Shown one piece after another: positions 4,903-10,679 of a stretch of DNA of 10,679 bases. How positions within the stretch are numbered: the stretch's first letter is position 1; every line of letters starts with the position of its first letter. Location: NCBI GenBank assembly GCA_015490675.1, contig WFXI01000087.1, positions 1 to 10,679 of the forward strand. The letters run 5' to 3'. The notes beneath the pieces were generated by a model. The model was not told the DNA's origin. It worked only from the letters and a program-made list of their open reading frames with translations, and did not search any database. The translations under genes and the position numbers were made by a program. This DNA comes from Hydrogenothermaceae bacterium (lineage in GTDB: Bacteria; Aquificota; Aquificia; Aquificales; Hydrogenothermaceae).

Positions 4903-7382
4903 TTTGGAACTTCTTTAAGTTTTCTTTCAAATAATCTATCTGCTCTTAATTTAATTATATTCAGTATAAATCTTATAGCTTCATTCCATGCTTCAAATTC
5001 TACATAGCTTGGATTTGTAGTTGTTTTTAAAACTCTTAAGAAAACTTCTTCAAATTTTTTGTAGTCTTTTGGTTGGATATTATATTTATAGAATAATTTT
5101 GCCCTTTTTTGTAGAATTTCTTCATAATTTTCTGAAGATGTAAGATTTGCTACTAAGGTTTTTAATAGTAATATTTCCTCATCAACACTTTCTTGAAAAC
5201 CTTCTTCTTCTACTAAATTTTTAAAGGTTTCATTTTCTTCAGTTAATTCACTATAGAATTTTCTAATAAGACTTTCAAGTTCATATTCTTTTAGTCTAGA
5301 CAAGAACGAGTGAACTATATAAGAAGTCTCTTGCGAAATTTTGTAAACTTTTTTTCTTCTTGGTTTTATATAAACTGCACTAAATTTTAAATCTGGCTCT
5401 TTAGAAATTGGATCAACTGCGTCTGAAACTAAAATATTTGTTGGAAAATGGTAAGCTATTCCATATCCGAAAGGTGCAAAAGCTACTCCTTTTTTAATAT
5501 CTCCTAAAACTGCTTTTATATAGATTTTTCCTCTAGATGACATAACTGTGATATAGTCTCCATCTATTACTCCAAGTTCATAAGCATCTTCTTCGTTTAA
5601 TAAAATAAATGGTTCTTCTTCTCCCTTTAGAAGTTCAAAAGATTTACCTGTTCTTGTCATTGTGTGCCATTGTTTCTTAGTCCTTCCAGTAGTTAATATA
5701 AAGCTAAATGGATAATCTGTTTTGTCTGCTGGAGGATTAAATTTGGCAGGGTTAAATCTTGCTCTACCTGAGTTTGTAGGAAATACTTTATCTTTATAAA
5801 GCCATTTTCCTCCCCATTGTTTTGGTAAATCTTCGTATGTAAAATCTGAGATATCACATAGTCTTCCTTTTGTTGTTTGCTTAAATTCATCGAAGATTTC
5901 TCTTGAATTTTTGTAGCTAAAGCTATCTTCCCAGCCTAATTTTTTGGCAACTTCGCAGAATATTTGCCAGTCGTGCTTACATTGTGGAGGTGGTTCTTTA
6001 AATGGTTTATTATGGGTAATTGTTCTATCTGAGCCTGTCATTACTCCTTCTTTTTCTCCCCACTGTGTAGCAGGTAAGACTAGGTTTGCAAAATCTACAG
6101 TATCTGTCATATATGCATCTTGAACTACAACGAATGTATTTCTTAAAGCTTTCCAGAATTTATTTAAATTTGGCATAGTAACAGCAGGATTTGTACAGAC
6201 TATCCATAGGAAGTTAATCTCACCATTTAGCATTTTATCAACAGCTTCTGTTATTGTAGGTCCAGGTTTAGGTTTTATACTACCTTCTGGGATATTCCAA
6301 AACTGTTCCATAAATTTTCTATCTTCTTCATTTCTTACATCTCTATATCCAGGAAGTCCATTCACTAGATATCCAACTTCTCTTCCTCCCATTGCGTTTG
6401 GCTGTCCTGTTAGAGAAAATGGACAACCTTTTTCGTTTATTCTTCCTGTTGCTAAATGTAAATTTATTAATGCAAGATTTTTATTAGTTCCATTAACAGA
6501 TTGATTTAATCCCATTGTCCAAAATGATATGACTTTTTTTCTTAATCCAAAAACTTCTGCAAGTTGATAAATATATTTTTCATCTATTTCGCATATTTGT
6601 GCTGCAACTTCTGGTGTGTATTGCTGGGCTTCTTTTATGGCATTTAGGAAATTATCTGTATGGTTTATAACAAATTCGTAATCTATCCATTTGTATTTTG
6701 CTAAAAGTGCTAAAACACTATTGAATAAAACTGTATCTGTTCCTGGTTTTATAGGTATCCATAAATCTGCTTTTTTTGCTGTTTCTGTATAAACAGGGTC
6801 TATTACAACTATTATTGCATCTGGGTTTTCTTTTTTTCTTTTTAAAACCCTTTTGAATAAAACAGGATGTGTCCAAGCAGCATTTGAACCTGCAAATATA
6901 AATGCATCTGCATCATCTATATCTTCATAGCTTCCTGGTGGGCCATCAGATCCAAAAGCAAGTTTATAAGCCATAACAGCTGAAGTCATACAAAGTCTTG
7001 AGTTTGCATCTATGTTGTTAGTTCTAACGAACCCTTTTACAAATTTGTTAATTACATAACTGTCTTCTGTTGTAAGTTGTCCTGATATGTAAAAGTAGTT
7101 TTCATCAGGAGAGTTCTTTGATAATTTTTCAGCAATTATATTTATTGCTTCTTCCCATGAGATTTCTTTAAACTCATCATCCTTATTTTCTCTATAAAGA
7201 GGAGCAGGAACCCTTCCTACATCCATAACCTTAGGAAGGGGGACTGGTTTTAAACATAAATCTCCCTTAGTAGCAGGGTGATTTTTATCTCCTTTTATTT
7301 TAAATCTACCTTTCTTATCTTTTACTATTTCAAGTCCACAGCCTACACCACAATACGGGCACTGGGCTGTAATATTTTCCAT
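4899..7382 (-). CDS. narB: Assimilatory nitrate reductase, molybdopterin catalytic subunit (NarB/NasA) with C-terminal globin-like extension
   Basis: Reduces nitrate to nitrite in the cytoplasm with a Mo-bis-MGD centre, probably using ferredoxin. 827 residues. The [4Fe-4S] site is CPYCGVGC (C8, C11, C15) plus C43 in LCLKP, with the electron-relay lysine K45. NSRLCM holds the molybdenum ligand C131; SDGPPGSYEDID, GSNAAWTHP, TGQPNAMGGRE and TTGRTKKQWHTMTRTGK are Nas/Nap cofactor-binding blocks. There is no Tat signal, which excludes periplasmic NapA. NarB enzymes usually end near 700-730 residues; this one continues from about 682 to 827 with a helical, cysteine-free domain resembling a bacterial globin (separate entry), not the [2Fe-2S] domain of Klebsiella-type NasA. 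The ATG start has only a weak GGGGT-like ribosome site. It lies 57 bp downstream of the porin stop, and a sigma-54 promoter candidate fills that gap. Confidence 0.93.
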   Translation of the reverse strand: MENITAQCPYCGVGCGLEIVKDKKGRFKIKGDKNHPATKGDLCLKPVPLPKVMDVGRVPAPLYRENKDDEFKEISWEEAINIIAEKLSKNSPDENYFYISGQLTTEDSYVINKFVKGFVRTNNIDANSRLCMTSAVMAYKLAFGSDGPPGSYEDIDDADAFIFAGSNAAWTHPVLFKRVLKRKKENPDAIIVVIDPVYTETAKKADLWIPIKPGTDTVLFNSVLALLAKYKWIDYEFVINHTDNFLNAIKEAQQYTPEVAAQICEIDEKYIYQLAEVFGLRKKVISFWTMGLNQSVNGTNKNLALINLHLATGRINEKGCPFSLTGQPNAMGGREVGYLVNGLPGYRDVRNEEDRKFMEQFWNIPEGSIKPKPGPTITEAVDKMLNGEINFLWIVCTNPAVTMPNLNKFWKALRNTFVVVQDAYMTDTVDFANLVLPATQWGEKEGVMTGSDRTITHNKPFKEPPPQCKHDWQIFCEVAKKLGWEDSFSYKNSREIFDEFKQTTKGRLCDISDFTYEDLPKQWGGKWLYKDKVFPTNSGRARFNPAKFNPPADKTDYPFSFILTTGRTKKQWHTMTRTGKSFELLKGEEEPFILLNEEDAYELGVIDGDYITVMSSRGKIYIKAVLGDIKKGVAFAPFGYGIAYHFPTNILVSDAVDPISKEPDLKFSAVYIKPRRKKVYKISQETSYIVHSFLSRLKEYELESLIRKFYSELTEENETFKNLVEEEGFQESVDEEILLLKTLVANLTSSENYEEILQKRAKLFYKYNIQPKDYKKFEEVFLRVLKTTTNPSYVEFEAWNEAIRFILNIIKLRADRLFERKLKEVPN
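4902..5339 (-). other. Globin-like C-terminal domain of NarB (residues about 682-827), lacking the haem histidine
   Basis: The tail reads like a bacterial single-domain globin. It opens ISQETSYIVHSFLSRLKE (helix A), then LIRKFYSELTEENETFKNLV (helix B to CD), LLLKTLVANL (helix E), EILQKRAKLFYKYNIQPKDY (helices F-G) and FEAWNEAIRFILNII (helix H). Compared by eye with E. coli Hmp, Tyr B10 is kept (Y710), the CD1 Phe becomes V724, and the proximal His in QKH becomes R760 in QKR. The only histidine in the domain is H691 in helix A. Canonical haem binding is therefore unlikely, and a structural or docking role is inferred. I recall, unverified, a single-domain thermoglobin gene near narB in Aquifex aeolicus; if correct, this may be a fused relative. 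Confidence 0.6.
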
Positions 7383-7424
7383 AAGCTAAACCCCATGATT
7401 TTTAGAGTGGATACTTATAAAATA

Positions 7425-7440
7425 AGCAAAATTTATACCA
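7425..7440 (-). promoter_or_regulatory. Sigma-54 promoter candidate for narB
   Basis: On the minus strand TGGTATAAATTTTGCT matches TGGCAYRNNNNTTGCW at 15 of 16 positions (T for C at the fourth), with exact GG-N10-GC spacing. It begins just after the porin stop codon (7444-7442). The start would be near 7414, about 30 nt before the narB ATG. It would give narB nitrogen control independent of the upstream nar operon. Confidence 0.65.
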
Positions 7441-7441
7441 A

Positions 7442-8695
7442 TCAATACTTAAAGTCTATTTGTGCCCAGAATTTATTTACATCACTTATTCCTTTTAGAT
7501 TACCTCCTGTGTAATATCCATCTTTAGAATAATAAAAAGCAGATTTGAGTAACAATGAAAATCTTTTTGTTAGTTTTTTTGTATAGAGTAAATCTAGCTC
7601 TGTTCCTATATTATTTCCTGTGGGTTGTGATTTGTAAGAATTAAATATTAAATAATTTATTAAAAATTTTCCTATCTTTTTGTTTTTATATCCAGCAGTG
7701 AGTTTATATTCATCAAGACCATAGTCAAATCCGCCTCCAGCACCAGCAAGTAAAACATCAGACCAACCGTCAAAAGCATGCAATGTTGCTAAAGGTGTAG
7801 AAAATCCTTTAGATTTTCCGTTTTTGTCTCCAAAGTGTGTGTATTCAATTCCTCCTATAAAGCCTGAAATATTTGTATTAATTCCAATTCTATAGTAGTT
7901 AGTATCTATATCTGGTTTTGTTGTTAAATTGTCAGTTTTATAAGGGTCTGTTTGTTTTGCATATTCTGCTAAGTAAGAAACTTTTCCAATGGAAGTTTTA
8001 TATTTCCCTGAAGCTTTAATACCATAAGTATTGTGAATATCGGTTATTAAGTAAGAAAATCCTTTAACTTTAAATAGTTCACTGAATTTATAGTTAATAT
8101 CTACAATTAAAGGCCATTTTCCAAATTCCCATTCTTCGTTAAGTTTATTTATTATCCCTTTCCTTTCATATATTCCAGCAATTAATAAATTTAGATTTTT
8201 TACTGTATTATCTGAAATTGCTACAACACCAAAAGATTGTGGCATTTGTCTCCAGCCAACATTCCCTATAAATCTATGGTCATCTATGATTACAAATTTT
8301 CTTCCAACTATGAAGCTCGTTTTATTTAGTGTGTAATTTAAATATATCTGAGTAAATCTTGTATTTTGTGGGTCAGGGACAAGTTCATATTTTGATTTTT
8401 CTGGTGAGTAATTGTCTATAGTTGCAAATACTCCTGTTGCTTCTATATAGCTTTCTAAATTCTTTAAGTGAAATAATTCTTTTAGTTTTAAACCAACAGA
8501 TATTCTTGTGGTTAGTGCATTAGCAGACTTTAGATTGTTATTTTTTTGTTCTACATATTCATATCGTGGACGAATTTCTAACTTTGGCTTAACTCCCTTA
8601 AACAAAATGTTTTCATCATTTGTAGTTGTTGCTTTGGAGTCTCCTATCAAACCTAAAAAAAGGAGAGCTGAAGCTCCTAAAAAAACTTTTCTCAA
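7442..8695 (-). CDS. Outer-membrane beta-barrel porin (alginate-export-like family)
   Basis: 417 residues with a signal peptide (MRKVFLGASALLFLGLIGDSKA, cut after about 22). The mature part is rich in alternating hydrophobic/polar strands, Gly, Tyr and Asn, and ends in the aromatic-terminated strand FWAQIDFKY recognised by the BAM machinery. RPRYEYVEQ (42-50), PDPQNTRFTQIYLNY and GRKFVIIDDHRFIGNVGWRQ (131-150) resemble the alginate-export/major outer-membrane porin family. The substrate is not readable from sequence, but the place between narK and narB suggests passage of nitrate or nitrite across the outer membrane. The start is TTG with a strong AGGAGGT (8708-8702) 6 nt upstream; this Shine-Dalgarno overlaps the narK stop codon, so translation is probably coupled to narK. 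Confidence 0.8.
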   Translation of the reverse strand: MRKVFLGASALLFLGLIGDSKATTTNDENILFKGVKPKLEIRPRYEYVEQKNNNLKSANALTTRISVGLKLKELFHLKNLESYIEATGVFATIDNYSPEKSKYELVPDPQNTRFTQIYLNYTLNKTSFIVGRKFVIIDDHRFIGNVGWRQMPQSFGVVAISDNTVKNLNLLIAGIYERKGIINKLNEEWEFGKWPLIVDINYKFSELFKVKGFSYLITDIHNTYGIKASGKYKTSIGKVSYLAEYAKQTDPYKTDNLTTKPDIDTNYYRIGINTNISGFIGGIEYTHFGDKNGKSKGFSTPLATLHAFDGWSDVLLAGAGGGFDYGLDEYKLTAGYKNKKIGKFLINYLIFNSYKSQPTGNNIGTELDLLYTKKLTKRFSLLLKSAFYYSKDGYYTGGNLKGISDVNKFWAQIDFKY

Positions 8696-8701
8696 TTTCC
8701 T

Positions 8702-8708
8702 ACCTCCT
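8702..8708 (-). promoter_or_regulatory. Ribosome binding site of the porin gene, overlapping the narK stop
   Basis: AGGAGGT on the minus strand, 6 nt before TTG 8695. It includes bases of the narK TAG (8709-8707), an arrangement that favours translational coupling and supports the TTG start. Confidence 0.75.
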
Positions 8709-10041
8709 AATCTTCTATTGGTTTATTTATTTCTTTCCCGTAAGTTTTCCACAAAATTATAGAAATTAAAATAGCTATTATTGCTAAAACTATATAAACA
8801 ACAAAACCTTTAGAATATCCAACTACTCCATAGTTTTGAACAAATATTCCAAGAATTGGTGGAACAACAAAGCCTCCAAATGCTCCAAGTCCACCTACCC
8901 ATCCAGCAGCACCGCCAGTTGCATGTGGAACATATTTAGGAACAAGCTTAAATACAGCTCCGTTTGCTATTCCCATTCCTGCTCCCATTAAAACCTCACC
9001 TGTTAATGAAAGCATAAAATTATGATTTACTGCCATAACAACAACTATAGCTCCAATTAAAGTTAATGTATAAGCAATTATTGCAACTAATTCTCCTCCA
9101 ATCTTGTCAGACAGCCATCCACCAAAAATTCTTATAACTGAAGCAAGTAATGAAAATCCAAATGCCATTAAAAGACCTGCGTGCCTAAGCTCTACATTGT
9201 AGCTTTGAACCCAAAAAACAATAAACCAACCTGTTAATGCTAAAAATCCTCCAAAAGAAACGAAATATAAGGCTACTAATGCCCAGGTTTGTATATGTTT
9301 AGCAGAATTTTTTAATGAACTGATTAATCCACCTGTTGGAATAAGTTCCTGTCCAAGTTGTTTTGCAAGTTCTACTGCCTTATCGTGAGGAACTCCTGCT
9401 TTTACAAGCTGAAAATATGGTGCATCTTTTGAAAATAGTATATAAATAACTGTTCCAACTAATAAAAATCCAAACCAAGCAATATAAGACCAAGTTAATC
9501 CTATTGCTTTTAATGCAAAAGGCAGTATCATTCCAAATAGTCCTGGTGCTAAATTACCAACTCCTGCATATATTCCTAAGGCAGACCCTTGTTTTTTTTC
9601 AGGAAACCAGTAAGCAGTTTGAGCAATTCCAACAGAAAAAGTAGCAATTCCGCAACCACTTAAAAATCCAAAAAACAAAATTAACCAATACATCCACGGC
9701 TCAAGATTTGGATAGTAAAGGTATAAAAGTGTGGAAAGTCCACCCATCCCAATAACAGCAAGTATTAAAAGGGTTGCAAGGGGAATTTTCCCCCCTACTT
9801 TATCAACCCACGCTGCAAAAGGTATTCTAAGAAGTGAACCTGTTAGGTTTGGTGCTGCAACAAGTAATCCCATTAAAAATCCTGAAAGTCCAAGTATTTC
9901 TTTAAGATTTTTTGCAACTGGCCCATATAAGGAAACTGCTGCAAACCCAATAAAGAACCCCCATGTTGCCATTATTAGCCCAATTTGTGGGTTTCCTGTA
10001 ATTTCAATAACCTTGCCTTCATACTCAATTTTTTTGTGCAT
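8707..10041 (-). CDS. narK: NarK-type nitrate/nitrite transporter (major facilitator superfamily)
   Basis: Inner-membrane MFS carrier importing nitrate and/or exchanging it for nitrite. From the preferred ATG at 10041 it has 444 residues and about 12 hydrophobic segments, with a hydrophilic loop near 206-250 dividing the halves. Both nitrate-signature regions are present: GCGIATFSVGIAQTAYWFP with KKQGSALGIYAGVGN (about 129-163), and GAGMGIANGAVFKLVPK (about 353-369). The two substrate-binding arginines of the family appear as R72 (LLRIPFAAW) and R304 (SVIRIFGGW). A longer frame begins at ATG 10053, but that ATG contributes to the GGAGG ribosome site of the inner one. It lies 30 bp after narI and 11 bp before the porin start, so it is in one operon. 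It could feed both the respiratory enzyme and cytoplasmic NarB. Confidence 0.95.
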   Translation of the reverse strand: MHKKIEYEGKVIEITGNPQIGLIMATWGFFIGFAAVSLYGPVAKNLKEILGLSGFLMGLLVAAPNLTGSLLRIPFAAWVDKVGGKIPLATLLILAVIGMGGLSTLLYLYYPNLEPWMYWLILFFGFLSGCGIATFSVGIAQTAYWFPEKKQGSALGIYAGVGNLAPGLFGMILPFALKAIGLTWSYIAWFGFLLVGTVIYILFSKDAPYFQLVKAGVPHDKAVELAKQLGQELIPTGGLISSLKNSAKHIQTWALVALYFVSFGGFLALTGWFIVFWVQSYNVELRHAGLLMAFGFSLLASVIRIFGGWLSDKIGGELVAIIAYTLTLIGAIVVVMAVNHNFMLSLTGEVLMGAGMGIANGAVFKLVPKYVPHATGGAAGWVGGLGAFGGFVVPPILGIFVQNYGVVGYSKGFVVYIVLAIIAILISIILWKTYGKEINKPIED

Positions 10042-10046
10042 TTTAA

Positions 10047-10051
10047 CCTCC
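10047..10051 (-). promoter_or_regulatory. Ribosome binding site that favours the inner narK start
   Basis: GGAGG on the minus strand lies 5 nt before ATG 10041. The outer ATG at 10053 overlaps it and has only AGGA one to two bases away. Confidence 0.6.
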
Positions 10052-10071
10052 ATTTCCTATGTTTTTTTATT

Positions 10072-10679
10072 TTATGGACATCTTTCTCTATAAATTATTG
10101 GTCTTCTGAATATATAGCTTAGTGGAATACTTAAAATATGAACCAGTCTTGTAAATGGGAAAATCGCAGTTAAAACAAAAACGAGGAAGATATGAAGCTT
10201 TAATAAAAATGGAACTTCTGCCATTAAAGTGTAGTTTGGTGTAAATACCCAAAGACCTCTAAACCAGGGTGCTACAGTTTCTCTATAATCATGTTGTAAA
10301 ACAATTGTGTTTATGTTTCCTAAAATTACTATTGCAAGTAAAAGCCAGAGTGTAATCCAGTCCATAGTTGATGTATTTGCCTTTAGTCTTGGGTTAGTCC
10401 ATCTTCTATAAATGAATAAAACAAGTCCTGCTATAACCATTAATCCAGCAGCAGTTCCAGCATATAAAGCTATCATTCTATACATATGTTCTGTTAGTCC
10501 AAGTTCTTCTGTCCAGCTTTTTGGGATGACTATTCCTATTATGTGTCCGATGAAAACTAAAATTATTCCATAGTGGAATAATATACTTGCAGGTCTAAGT
10601 GTCTTTTTCTCTAAAATTTCACTTGATTTTGAAGTCCATGTATATGGATAAGCTAAAAATCTATATGCATTGCCTATAA
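10072..10679 (-). CDS. narI: Respiratory nitrate reductase gamma subunit NarI (5' end cut by window edge)
   Basis: Membrane di-haem cytochrome b that oxidises quinol and passes electrons to NarH and NarG. 201 codons are read before the stop at 10072; about 20 N-terminal residues lie outside. The frame is open through to the edge, so the internal ATG at 10485 is not the start. AYRFLAYPYTWTSKSSEIL matches the NarI loop after helix I. Haem ligands have the right spacing: FHYGIILVFIGH has two His 10 apart (like H56/H66 of E. coli) and KLHIFLVFVLTAIFPFTRLVH has two His 18 apart (like H187/H205). It is the last nar subunit gene in the usual narGHJI order, so the rest of the operon should lie to the right of the window. 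narK and the porin follow at short spacing. Confidence 0.96.
   Translation of the reverse strand, partial: IGNAYRFLAYPYTWTSKSSEILEKKTLRPASILFHYGIILVFIGHIIGIVIPKSWTEELGLTEHMYRMIALYAGTAAGLMVIAGLVLFIYRRWTNPRLKANTSTMDWITLWLLLAIVILGNINTIVLQHDYRETVAPWFRGLWVFTPNYTLMAEVPFLLKLHIFLVFVLTAIFPFTRLVHILSIPLSYIFRRPIIYRERCP

Noticed and set aside
5693..5890. 65-codon minus-strand frame inside narB
   Set aside because: Out-of-frame shadow of narB on the same strand, with no independent support.
4899..7382. Periplasmic nitrate reductase NapA or formate dehydrogenase
   Set aside because: No twin-arginine signal peptide. The N-terminal CPYCGVGC starts almost at residue 1 and the Mo-ligand block NSRLCM with SDGPPG is of Nas/Nap nitrate reductases, not formate dehydrogenase.
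9731..10093. 120-codon plus-strand frame opposite the narK 5' end
   Set aside because: Covers conserved NarK coding sequence and the narK-narI junction; no family resemblance.
1..10679. CRISPR arrays, tRNA or rRNA genes, insertion sequences, riboswitches
   Set aside because: No regularly spaced repeats, cloverleaf-like segments, transposase frames or long structured leaders were seen; intergenic space is short throughout.

Overview
Low-GC DNA (roughly one third G+C by eye), coding for compact, Lys/Glu/Ile-rich proteins. The gene set combines an ammonium transporter and PII pair, a NifA-type sigma-54 activator, a siroheme synthase, a ferredoxin-type assimilatory nitrate reductase, a NarK transporter, an outer-membrane porin and the end of a respiratory nitrate reductase operon. 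This best fits a Gram-negative, thermophilic, nitrate-using chemolithoautotroph of the Aquificota, most likely Hydrogenothermaceae (Sulfurihydrogenibium-like). The organism assignment is inference from protein character and gene content, not a database match.

Layout. (1) 1-1443, minus strand: glnB (PII) followed by amtB, which runs off the left edge. (2) 1444-1683: an intergenic region carrying two divergent sigma-54 promoter candidates with a dense cluster of palindromes between them. (3) 1684-2700, plus strand: a TrpD2/YbiB-like protein. (4) 2690-4219, minus strand: a GAF-AAA+-Fis sigma-54 activator, overlapping the previous gene tail to tail. (5) 4357-4902, plus strand: a short siroheme synthase (precorrin-2 dehydrogenase/ferrochelatase), divergent from the activator. 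(6) 4899-7382, minus strand: molybdopterin nitrate reductase NarB/NasA with a C-terminal globin-like domain, preceded by its own sigma-54 promoter candidate. (7) 7442-10679, minus strand: narI (partial) > narK > porin, the tail of a respiratory nar operon.

How the parts fit. Nitrate would cross the outer membrane through the porin and the inner membrane through NarK. It would be respired at the membrane by the NarGHI enzyme or reduced in the cytoplasm by NarB. The resulting nitrite would go to a siroheme-dependent nitrite reductase outside the window, whose cofactor the siroheme synthase supplies. Ammonium is taken up by AmtB under PII control. Three promoter-like sites matching the -24/-12 sigma-54 consensus at 15 of 16 positions lie in front of glnB-amtB, the TrpD2-like gene and narB, and the activator gene sits among them, which suggests a compact local nitrogen regulon.

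Most notable observations: the globin-like C-terminal domain of NarB, in which the haem-ligating histidine position is an arginine; the sigma-54 promoter set that brings the TrpD2-like gene into the nitrogen circuit; and an ACAA/TTGT palindrome array whose core recurs at the activator and siroheme synthase promoter regions. No tRNA, rRNA, CRISPR array, insertion sequence or convincing intrinsic terminator was seen.
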